Of a stretch of DNA of 5,434 bases, positions 1 to 4,810 are shown piece after piece (the first letter of the stretch is position 1; the number at the start of each line of letters is the position of its first letter). The DNA lies in assembly GCA_013695885.1 (NCBI GenBank), contig JACCZP010000108.1, forward strand, positions 1 to 5,434, written 5' to 3'. The notes beneath the pieces were generated by a model, which did no database searches, was not told the origin of the DNA, and saw only the letters and a list, made by a program, of their open reading frames with translations. The position numbers were made by a program, and so were the translations under genes. This stretch comes from Thermoleophilaceae bacterium. Lineage in GTDB: Bacteria > Actinomycetota > Thermoleophilia > Solirubrobacterales > Thermoleophilaceae.

Positions 1-152
1 GCGTGACCGTGGACCACCAGTCGCTCGAGGACGAGACCGTCACCCTCCGCGACCGCGACTCGCTGACGCAGGAGCGCCTGCCGATCGCCGGGCTCGCGGA
101 CGAGCTGGTGCGGCGGTTGGCGGCGGACTGGCGCTCGCCGAAGCTGGGGTAG
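1..152 (+). CDS. glyS: Glycyl-tRNA synthetase, C-terminal end (partial)
   Basis: This is the end of a class II aminoacyl-tRNA synthetase that charges tRNA-Gly with glycine in the cytoplasm. Only 49 codons are visible, read from base 3 to the TAG at 150-152; the rest lies to the left of the window. The peptide contains [20 protein letters not shown] followed by [20 protein letters not shown], the pattern that closes the anticodon-binding domain of the dimeric (alpha2) GlyRS type: a beta strand with VDxxSLED, a TVTxRDRDS turn, and a final helix. The tail ADWRSPKLG is short and basic. The gene runs towards the minus-strand genes, so the region to the right is a convergent intergenic space. The family call is from recognised sequence pattern; the symbol could also be written glyQS in some schemes. 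Confidence 0.85.
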   Translation, partial: VTVDHQSLEDETVTLRDRDSLTQERLPIAGLADELVRRLAADWRSPKLG

Positions 153-159
153 GGCGGAC

Positions 160-187
160 GGCGCTCGAACGAGCGTCGAGAGGCGCC
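160..187 (+). terminator. Possible hairpin after glyS
   Basis: Eight bases after the glyS stop, GGCG (160-163) can pair with CGCC (184-187), and CTCG (164-167) with CGAG (177-180). The two stems are separated by a three-base bulge (181-183), and the loop is 168-176. There is no clear T-run behind it, so intrinsic termination is uncertain. The right arm contains an 11-mer that recurs in the strong palindrome at 1193-1220. Confidence 0.35.
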
Positions 188-197
188 GTTCACGGTT

Positions 198-251
198 TAT
201 CGCGCCGCCGGCGCCGGGATCGAGAGCGCGCTGCTCGAGCATCCCGCGGTG
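198..251 (+). pseudogene. Acyl-CoA synthetase-like fragment (about 18 codons)
   Basis: Read from 198, this stretch gives YR, five residues, then IESALLEHPAV. AMP-forming acyl-/acetyl-CoA synthetases carry GYRIGPFE(V/I)ESALLEHPAV in their C-terminal domain, with the same five-residue spacing between YR and the ESALLEHPAV core. The five residues between (AAGAG) no longer match. Just upstream, GGTTTATCGC would read Gly-Tyr-Arg if one T were removed, which hints at a small frameshift. Resemblance stops abruptly at 251, where a different fragment on the other strand begins. It can only be a relic. The match is short, so coincidence is not excluded in such GC-rich DNA. Confidence 0.45.
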
Positions 252-326
252 GGGGCCGTACATGGCGTCGTGGCCGAGGTTCAGCCCGATCACCGTGGCC
301 AGCACGATCAGCGGGATCGACTTCAA
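252..326 (-). pseudogene. MHS/MFS-type transporter fragment (about 25 codons)
   Basis: On the minus strand, 326 down to 252 reads as a hydrophobic helix (IPLIVLATVIGLNL) followed by GHDAMYGP. In MHS-family (metabolite:H+ symporter) members of the major facilitator superfamily, a transmembrane helix ends in a GH-x-x-MYGPQAAF-like motif. The resemblance ends right after MYGP: the next residues (HRGML) do not follow the family and correspond to the antisense of the acyl-CoA synthetase-like fragment. Only one helix of what would be a roughly 430-residue, 12-helix transporter survives, so this is a remnant without function. The family call rests on one motif plus hydrophobicity. Confidence 0.45.
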
Positions 327-555
327 CCGTCCCGCGGGCGGGCGGCGGGTGGACTGCCGCTGGCCGGCGCATCCCGTGACCGTGGAGCTCGACAGCTACC
401 GCTTCCACCACTCGCGCCACGCCTGGGAGCAGGACCGGCGGCGGGAGCGCGAGGCCCGCGCCCGAGGCGACGAGTTCCGCCGCTACACCTGGGGCGACGT
501 GTTCGAGCGGCCCGCACTCATGCTCGCGGAGCTGCGCGGACTGGTCGCCGCTTGA
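325..555 (+). pseudogene. DUF559-type (PD-(D/E)XK nuclease-like) protein, C-terminal remnant
   Basis: From about codon 325 to the TGA at 553-555 the frame matches the end of DUF559 proteins, a PD-(D/E)XK endonuclease-fold family often found behind an AbiEi-like winged-helix domain in actinobacteria. Visible hallmarks are RRVDCRWP (the acidic residue of the second strand), VELDSYRFHHSRHAWEQDRR (the E-x-D strand and following helix), then ARGDEFRRYTWGDVFERP and a closing helix MLAELRGLV. Full-length relatives are usually around 280-300 residues; about 76 remain here. An in-frame ATG at 262 would give a 97-residue protein, but its first 20 residues are antisense to the transporter fragment and match nothing in the family, and no Shine-Dalgarno precedes it. 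The nuclease motif residues are intact, so a short expressed protein cannot be wholly excluded. Confidence 0.65.
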
Positions 556-694
556 AGCGTGCCGCCCTGGTGGTCCAGGACAACACCCAGGTGACCCGCT
601 CCTCGTGACCGGGGCGCCCGAGTGGTGGTGGAGGGTCGGGCGGGCCGTGCGTCGAGCGGACAACGCGCCCCGACCGTTCGTGCCGGATCACCGC
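556..694. other. Intergenic remainder with no recognisable feature
   Basis: This stretch lies between the DUF559 remnant and the 3' end of the split-barrel gene. All frames were read: short open frames exist but none resembles a known family, and none has a plausible start. No strong hairpin was seen that would terminate the leftward split-barrel gene. It may be further decayed debris. Confidence 0.4.
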
Positions 695-1111
695 CTACCC
701 GAGCGCGGCCAGGGCCGCGAGCTCGACCCGGACGCCGCGGTCGGCCTCGGCGGCCCTCTCCTGACGCCAGCGCCACGCCGCGGGGGCCAGCATCTCGGTG
801 CGCCCGTCGGCGAGGTGGTCCTGCACGTGCTCCACGCGGAGCTCGAGCGCCGCCAGGGGACCGACCTCCATCGGCTCACGGATAACCTCTGTGCGCCCGT
901 GCGCCGTGAAGGCGACGCCCTCGGCCATGAGGCAGAGAGCGGCGCTCGGGCTCTCTCGCAGTGTGGCCAGGGTCGCCCGGCTACCGCCGAGCGCGAAGAC
1001 CAGGCGCTGCTCGCCGGCGCGCAGGGCGGTGGACACCGGTATGGCGTGAGGGCCGGTCACGCAGAGGACGGCGGCCGAGCCCTCCGGCCAGTGGGGAAGA
1101 GACGCGCTCAT
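695..1111 (-). CDS. Pyridoxamine 5'-phosphate oxidase-like FMN-binding split-barrel protein
   Basis: The gene encodes a 138-residue soluble protein that resembles small members of the PNPOx-like split beta-barrel superfamily, which bind FMN, F420 or haem, usually as cytoplasmic dimers. The order of segments fits: a strand VLCVTGPHAIPVSTALRAG, a strand QRLVFALGG, the helix RATLATLRESPSAALCLMAE (about residues 46-65), a strand AFTAHGRTEVI, then LELRVEHVQDHLADGRTEML. The substrate cannot be told, and biosynthetic PdxH is unlikely because that enzyme is longer (about 210 residues). The ATG at 1109-1111 is chosen because the domain starts directly after it. No good Shine-Dalgarno precedes it, but a TATACC box lies seven bases upstream, compatible with a leaderless transcript. 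The stop is TAG. The gene converges on glyS across the debris region. Confidence 0.7.
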   Translation of the reverse strand: MSASLPHWPEGSAAVLCVTGPHAIPVSTALRAGEQRLVFALGGSRATLATLRESPSAALCLMAEGVAFTAHGRTEVIREPMEVGPLAALELRVEHVQDHLADGRTEMLAPAAWRWRQERAAEADRGVRVELAALAALG

Positions 1112-1118
1112 TCGGGGC

Positions 1119-1124
1119 GGTATA
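1119..1124 (-). promoter_or_regulatory. Candidate -10 box of a leaderless promoter
   Basis: On the minus strand TATACC (1124 to 1119) ends seven bases before the ATG at 1111. Transcription would therefore start at or next to the A of the start codon. A GTGACC element (1145 to 1140) lies upstream with a short 15-base spacer. There is no Shine-Dalgarno between the box and the ATG. Confidence 0.4.
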
Positions 1125-1192
1125 CCCCTCGTCCGCGTCGGTCACCCGTCGCATGAAGCGCGCGCCGGCTTCTGAGAGGACCATGAGAACGA

Positions 1193-1220
1193 CGAGAGGC
1201 GCCCCGCGGGGCGCCTCTCG
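1193..1220 (-). terminator. Perfect 28-base palindrome, probable terminator
   Basis: CGAGAGGCGCCCCG (1193-1206) is followed directly by its exact reverse complement (1207-1220). As RNA this gives a stem of about 11-12 GC-rich pairs with a tiny loop. It lies 44 bases beyond the stop of the membrane-protein gene in its direction of transcription. On the minus strand it is followed by TCGTTCTCAT, a weak pyrimidine-rich run, so it most likely ends that transcript and insulates the next gene. Confidence 0.65.
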
Positions 1221-1230
1221 AACGGGCTTG

Positions 1231-1250
1231 CGCCGGCCCGAGGGCCGGCG
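1231..1250 (-). terminator. Second hairpin behind the membrane-protein gene
   Basis: CGCCGGCC (1231-1238) pairs with GGCCGGCG (1243-1250) around a CGAG loop. It begins 14 bases after the stop of the membrane-protein gene and just before the larger palindrome, so the two would act in tandem. There is no T-run directly behind it. Confidence 0.45.
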
Positions 1251-1264
1251 TGGGGCCTGGTCGC

Positions 1265-1702
1265 CTAGACCGACGGCGGGGGCGTGGTCGTGGCGGTGTA
1301 CTCGAACTCCTCCTCCGCGCCGAACACGAGATCGAGCACCTTCTTGCGCAGGTCCTCGGACGCGAACAGGGCAGCCACCGTGCCGCCGACGAGCAGGATG
1401 AGCAGCTTCCCGCCCCGGCGCTTCTTCTTCTTCCTCTTCTTCCCACTGAGCCCCTCGGCGGCGGCCCTCAGGGAGACGGCCGCGTTCTGCAGCTCCTTCT
1501 GGGTCTTCTTGTCGTCGAACAGCGCCTTGGCCGGGCCTTTGCCGTTGATCCGGCCGTACGCCTTGCGCGCCGACTCGTAGGCGTCGCGCAAGTTGTCGCG
1601 CAGCGCGGCATCCTCGATCAGGCGCTGGAGGTACTCGTTGTCGCGCACGGCCTGGCCGGCCGACACCGCACCCTTCTTCGCCGCCTTCGTCTTAATCGCC
1701 AT
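1265..1702 (-). CDS. Uncharacterised single-pass membrane protein with a duplicated helical motif
   Basis: I do not recognise a named family; the type resembles conserved hypothetical proteins of actinobacteria. The 145 residues divide into an alanine/lysine-rich, probably helical N-terminal half (1-86), a very basic stretch KKRKKKKRRGGK (88-99), a short hydrophobic segment LLILLVGGTVAALFA (100-114), and an acidic, proline-ending tail (EEEFEYTATTTPPPSV). By the positive-inside rule the N-terminal part should be cytoplasmic and the last 30 residues outside. Residues 21-43 and 63-83 are alike: D-x4-Q-[RK]-x-[IL]-x-[DN]-A-A-[LV], then L-R-x-A-x-E. The start is well supported: AGGAG (1711 to 1707) stands four bases before the ATG. 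The gene lies 83 bases behind lon, with a possible promoter of its own. A link to proteostasis is only suggested by position. Confidence 0.75.
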   Translation of the reverse strand: MAIKTKAAKKGAVSAGQAVRDNEYLQRLIEDAALRDNLRDAYESARKAYGRINGKGPAKALFDDKKTQKELQNAAVSLRAAAEGLSGKKRKKKKRRGGKLLILLVGGTVAALFASEDLRKKVLDLVFGAEEEFEYTATTTPPPSV

Positions 1703-1706
1703 GCCT

Positions 1707-1711
1707 CTCCT
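1707..1711 (-). promoter_or_regulatory. Shine-Dalgarno of the membrane-protein gene
   Basis: AGGAG on the minus strand, inside a longer purine run GAGGAGAGG, is four bases from the ATG at 1702. It fixes the start codon and contrasts with the two genes in this window that lack such a site. Confidence 0.65.
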
Positions 1712-1734
1712 CGCAGATCCGCTTGCCTTGCGGC

Positions 1735-1763
1735 ACCATACCCGGCTTCGCGCTCTCGTTCAC
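1735..1763 (-). promoter_or_regulatory. Candidate promoter for the membrane-protein gene
   Basis: TATGGT (1740 to 1735) resembles a -10 box. GTGAAC (1763 to 1758) lies exactly 17 bases upstream as a weak -35. The mRNA would start near 1728 and carry a leader of about 25 bases that includes the Shine-Dalgarno. The -35 match is poor, so read-through from lon remains an equal possibility. Confidence 0.3.
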
Positions 1764-1785
1764 TCGAACCCCCGCACGGGCCGGT

Positions 1786-4242
1786 CTACACCGCCGCCCG
1801 CTGCTCCGCTCGGCGCCGCGTTCGCGGGCCCTCCGGCGCCGCGCCGTCGCGGTCCTCGAGCGCCGCGACCAGCACCTGATCGATCGCGTCGACGAACACG
1901 AACTCCATCTCCTCGCGCAGATGGGCGGGGATGTCCTCGAGGTCCGGCTCGTTGAGGCGGGGAGCGATCACCCGCGCGATGCCGAGGCGCTGGGCGGCGA
2001 GCGCCTTCTCCTTCAACCCGCCGATGGGAAGCACCTGCCCGGTGAGCGTGATCTCGCCGGTCATGGCCGTGTCCGAGCGCACCGGCCGGCCGCTGGCCAG
2101 CGAGGCGAGGGCCGTTGCCATCGTTATCCCCGCACTGGGGCCGTCCTTCGGGATCGCACCGGCGGGCACGTGGAGGTGGAAGTCCCGCGCCCGGAACCAC
2201 TCCTCGTCGCGGTCTGCCCCCAGGGCGCGAGCGTGGCCCTTCACGTACGAGAACGCCGCCTCGGCGGACTCGCGCATGACATCGCCGAGCTGGCCCGTCA
2301 CCCGCAGGCGTCCCTCCCCCGGGAAGTCGGCGGCCTCGACGAACAGGACGTCGCCGCCCGCGGGCGTCCAGGCCAGCCCGGTGGCCACGCCGGGCTCGCC
2401 GGTGCGGCGCGCCACCTCGGCCGGGCGGCGCCGGCGGCCCAGGAGCTCACGCACCTGCTTCGGGCGCACCACCCGCCGGCGCGAGCGGGGGTTCTCGGCG
2501 ACCTCGCGGGCGATCTTGCGGCACACCGACCCGATCTCGCGCTCGAGCCCGCGCACCCCGGGCTCCCGCGTGTACCCGTCGATGATCTCGCGCAGTGCCT
2601 CCTCGGTCACGTCGAGCGAGCGGCCTCCCAAGCCGCCCCGCTCGAGCTGGCGTGGCACCAGGTAGCGCTTGGCGATCTCGAGCTTCTCCTCCTCGGTGTA
2701 GCCGGCGAGCTGGATCACCTCCATGCGGTCCTGGAGCGGACCCGGCACGGTGTCGAGCTGGTTGGCCGTGGTGATGAACATGACCTTCGAGAGGTCGAAG
2801 GGCAGATCGAGGTAGTGGTCGCGGAAGGTGCCGTTCTGCTCGGGGTCGAGCACCTCGAGCATCGCGCTCGAGGGGTCGCCGCGGAAGTCCGCGCCCATCT
2901 TGTCGACCTCGTCGATCATCAGCACCGGGTTGTTGGTGCCCGCGTCGCGCATGGCGCGGACGATCGTTCCCGGCATTGCCCCGATGTAGGTGCGCCGGTG
3001 ACCGCGGATCTCGGACTCGTCGCGCACGCCGCCCACCGACAGCCGCTGGAAGCTACGTCCCATGGCGTCCGCGATCGAGCGCCCGATCGAGGTCTTCCCC
3101 ACCCCCGGCGGTCCCACCAGGCAGAGGATCGAGGATCCGGCCTCGGGGTTCAGCTTGCGCACCGCGAGGAACTCGAGGATGCGGTCCTTCACCCGGTCGA
3201 TGTCGTAGTGGTCGCGATCGAGGACCGCGCGGGCGGCGTGCAGGTCGATGTGGTCCTCGGAGGACACCGACCACGGCAGGGACACGATCCACTCGAGGTA
3301 GGAGCGGATCACGCCGTGCTCGGCGGCCTGCGGCGGGAGGCGCTCGAGCCGGCCGAGCTCCCGGTCGGCCTGGGTGCGGGCTCCCTCGGGCAGCTCGGCG
3401 GCCTCCACCTGCTCACGCAGCTCCCGCGCCTCGGCCACGGACTCGTCCACCTCCCCCAGCTCGTCCTGGATCGCCTTCAGCTGCTGGCGGAGGAAGTACT
3501 CGCGCTGGGTGGCCTCCATGCCCGACTGCACCTGCTCCTGGATCCGCGAGCCGATCGAGATCAGCTCGTTCTCGCGGGCCAGCAGCTCGGCCAGGCGGCG
3601 CAGCCGGCGCGAGAGGTCGCGCTCCTCTAGCAGCGACTGCTTCTCGTCGAGGTCGATGCGAAGCGCACCGGCGATCATGTGCGCCAGCTCGCCCGGAGAG
3701 TCGATGTTTGCCACCGCCATCTGGAGCTCCTCGGGCAGATAGGGCACCTTCTCGACGATCTCCGAGAACGTGGCCTGCACGTTGCGCGCCATCGCCTCGA
3801 GCTCCTGGGACTCCTCCACCACGTCGGGCGCGGCCTCGACCTCGGCCACGAGGTAGGGCTCGGTGGCGGTGAAGGGACCGAGGCTCACGCGCTGCGAGCC
3901 CTGGACGAGCACGCGCAGGGTGCCGTCGGGCACCCGCAGCATGCGGGCCACGATCCCGGCCACGCCCACGCGGCGCACGCCGTCGGGGCCCGGGGCCTCG
4001 ACGCTCGGGTCGGTGGAGGCCGCCATCACCAGCATGCGGTTGCCGGCCAGCACGTCGTTGATGAGCTGCATCGAGCGCTCCTGGCCGACCGCGAGCGGCG
4101 TGACGGTGTCCGGGAACGGCACGGTCTCGCGCAGGGGGAGGACCGGCAGGGTGGCGGGCAGCGTGCTGACGCCCGAGGGATCGCCTTCGGACTCCTCGAC
4201 CGCGCCGTCCGAGCCGCCGGGGGTGCTGACGTCCACGGTCAC
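1786..4242 (-). CDS. lon: ATP-dependent serine protease Lon (LonA type)
   Basis: Lon is a cytoplasmic hexameric AAA+ protease that unfolds and degrades damaged and regulatory proteins. All LonA parts are present in 818 residues, close to the usual 770-820: a substrate-binding LON domain (about 30-220, starting [16 protein letters not shown]), the helical linker with [18 protein letters not shown] (about 245-262), the ATPase domain with Walker A GPPGVGKT (377-384, Lys383) and Walker [10 protein letters not shown] (Asp444, Glu445), and the protease domain with PKDGPSAG (catalytic Ser703) and GGLKEK (catalytic Lys746). The 43-residue Ser-Lys spacing equals that of E. coli Lon (679/722). The start is GTG at 4242, four bases after GGAGG, and it overlaps the hsp20 stop by four bases, which implies translational coupling. 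A charged tail (about 795-818) follows the protease fold. No residue needed for catalysis is missing. Confidence 0.97.
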   Translation of the reverse strand: MTVDVSTPGGSDGAVEESEGDPSGVSTLPATLPVLPLRETVPFPDTVTPLAVGQERSMQLINDVLAGNRMLVMAASTDPSVEAPGPDGVRRVGVAGIVARMLRVPDGTLRVLVQGSQRVSLGPFTATEPYLVAEVEAAPDVVEESQELEAMARNVQATFSEIVEKVPYLPEELQMAVANIDSPGELAHMIAGALRIDLDEKQSLLEERDLSRRLRRLAELLARENELISIGSRIQEQVQSGMEATQREYFLRQQLKAIQDELGEVDESVAEARELREQVEAAELPEGARTQADRELGRLERLPPQAAEHGVIRSYLEWIVSLPWSVSSEDHIDLHAARAVLDRDHYDIDRVKDRILEFLAVRKLNPEAGSSILCLVGPPGVGKTSIGRSIADAMGRSFQRLSVGGVRDESEIRGHRRTYIGAMPGTIVRAMRDAGTNNPVLMIDEVDKMGADFRGDPSSAMLEVLDPEQNGTFRDHYLDLPFDLSKVMFITTANQLDTVPGPLQDRMEVIQLAGYTEEEKLEIAKRYLVPRQLERGGLGGRSLDVTEEALREIIDGYTREPGVRGLEREIGSVCRKIAREVAENPRSRRRVVRPKQVRELLGRRRRPAEVARRTGEPGVATGLAWTPAGGDVLFVEAADFPGEGRLRVTGQLGDVMRESAEAAFSYVKGHARALGADRDEEWFRARDFHLHVPAGAIPKDGPSAGITMATALASLASGRPVRSDTAMTGEITLTGQVLPIGGLKEKALAAQRLGIARVIAPRLNEPDLEDIPAHLREEMEFVFVDAIDQVLVAALEDRDGAAPEGPRTRRRAEQRAAV

Positions 4243-4251
4243 GACTCCTCC
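4239..4251 (-). promoter_or_regulatory. Coupled stop/start (GTGA) and lon ribosome-binding site
   Basis: On the minus strand, GGAGG (4251 to 4247) lies in the final Glu codons of hsp20, four bases before the lon GTG (4242-4240), whose last two bases are part of the hsp20 TGA stop (4241-4239). Ribosomes finishing hsp20 can restart directly on lon. Confidence 0.75.
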
Positions 4252-4724
4252 CCCTCGCCGAGGCGGGCTTCCTCACGACCGCCGCGCCGGGCCTCGATCG
4301 GGACCGGGCGGGCCCGCTGGCTCGGCCGGGCCACGGGGATCTCGACGCGGAGGATGCCGTCCTCGTAGGTGGCCCGTGCGTCGTCGGCCACGACATCGGC
4401 GCCGAGGCCGACCACCCGGCGGAAGGGGCCGTGCGGTATCTCCACCTGCTGGAACACCCGCCCCTCGGCCCGCTGCGGCCGGCGCTCCCCGACGATGGTG
4501 AGCTCCCGTCCCCGGACCTCGAGGCCGACCTCGTCGGGGTCGACTCCGGCGAGGTCCGCCTTCACCACTGCGCGGGGCGGGTCGCCCGCGTAGTAGACGT
4601 CCACCCGCGGGGAGAACCCGTGGCGAGGGGCGAAGCCGGTGCGCGAGAACACGTCGCCGAACAGCTCCTCCATCTCCCGGCGCATGCGCTCGAAGTTCGC
4701 GAAGGGGTCGCGTCCGGGCGGCAT
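4239..4724 (-). CDS. Hsp20 / alpha-crystallin family small heat-shock protein
   Basis: Small heat-shock proteins are ATP-independent cytoplasmic holdases that bind unfolding proteins in large oligomers. The 161 residues show a short N-terminal arm with an amphipathic helix (FERMRREMEELFGDVF, 11-26), an alpha-crystallin domain from about 38 to 130 (SPRVDVYYAGDPPRAVVKADL ... ELTIVGERR ... FQQVEIPHGPFRRVV ... YEDGILRVEIP), and a C-terminal tail carrying the I-x-I-type anchor as VPI (141-143). The open frame continues upstream into the next gene, but the ATG at 4724 fits the family length and starts a typical arm. No Shine-Dalgarno precedes this ATG; a TACGCT box stands seven bases before it. The stop TGA overlaps the lon GTG. 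Co-translation with Lon suggests that bound clients, or the holdase itself, are passed to the protease. Confidence 0.92.
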   Translation of the reverse strand: MPPGRDPFANFERMRREMEELFGDVFSRTGFAPRHGFSPRVDVYYAGDPPRAVVKADLAGVDPDEVGLEVRGRELTIVGERRPQRAEGRVFQQVEIPHGPFRRVVGLGADVVADDARATYEDGILRVEIPVARPSQRARPVPIEARRGGREEARLGEGEES

Positions 4725-4731
4725 GGAGCCG

Positions 4732-4737
4732 AGCGTA
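4732..4737 (-). promoter_or_regulatory. Candidate -10 box of the hsp20-lon operon, leaderless type
   Basis: TACGCT (4737 to 4732) fits TANNNT and ends seven bases before the hsp20 ATG, so the mRNA would begin at or next to the start codon. The spacing is the same as for the split-barrel gene. No convincing -35 box is present at 16-18 bases upstream. Confidence 0.4.
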
Positions 4738-4756
4738 CCCGCGGCCGGTCGGACGC

Positions 4757-4778
4757 TATCCGGCTCCGGCTCCCGATA
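4757..4778 (-). promoter_or_regulatory. Imperfect inverted repeat upstream of hsp20, possible operator
   Basis: TATCCGG (4757-4763) and CCCGATA (4772-4778) form an inverted repeat with one mismatch in seven and an eight-base spacer. It lies where the -35 region of the hsp20-lon promoter would be. It matches neither CIRCE (the HrcA operator) nor HAIR (the HspR operator). Confidence 0.3.
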
Positions 4779-4792
4779 CGACCCGGCCGAGT

Positions 4793-4807
4793 CCGCTCCG
4801 CGAGCGG
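4793..4807 (-). terminator. Short hairpin just behind the MBL-fold gene
   Basis: CCGCTC (4793-4798) and GAGCGG (4802-4807) pair around a three-base loop, beginning four bases after the TAG of the MBL-fold gene. There is no T-run, so it may only slow or partly stop transcription before hsp20. Confidence 0.35.
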
Positions 4808-4810
4808 CCC

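Noticed and set aside
252..300. Continuation of the acyl-CoA synthetase-like frame past 251 (GVVAEVQPDHRGQ resembles a VVGxPDPxRGQ motif).
   Set aside because: The spacing and flanking residues do not fit, and the same bases read more convincingly as the transporter motif on the other strand. It is kept in mind as an alternative.
190..663. Minus-strand open frame of 157 codons in the debris region.
   Set aside because: The composition is Arg/Pro/His-rich shadow, it runs antisense to the DUF559 remnant and matches nothing recognised.
605..1156. Plus-strand open frame of 183 codons across the split-barrel gene.
   Set aside because: It is the antisense of a gene with clear fold-like strand and helix patterns, with no recognisable domain.
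1723..3630. A 635-codon open frame on the plus strand, antisense to lon.
   Set aside because: Its frame mirrors the lon codons and it is rich in Arg, His, Leu and Gly as expected for the antisense of a high-GC gene. It resembles no family and has no ribosome-binding site.
3679..4368. A long plus-strand open frame opposite the 5' part of lon and the end of hsp20.
   Set aside because: It is a GC-composition shadow. It spans two well-supported minus-strand genes and shows no family pattern.
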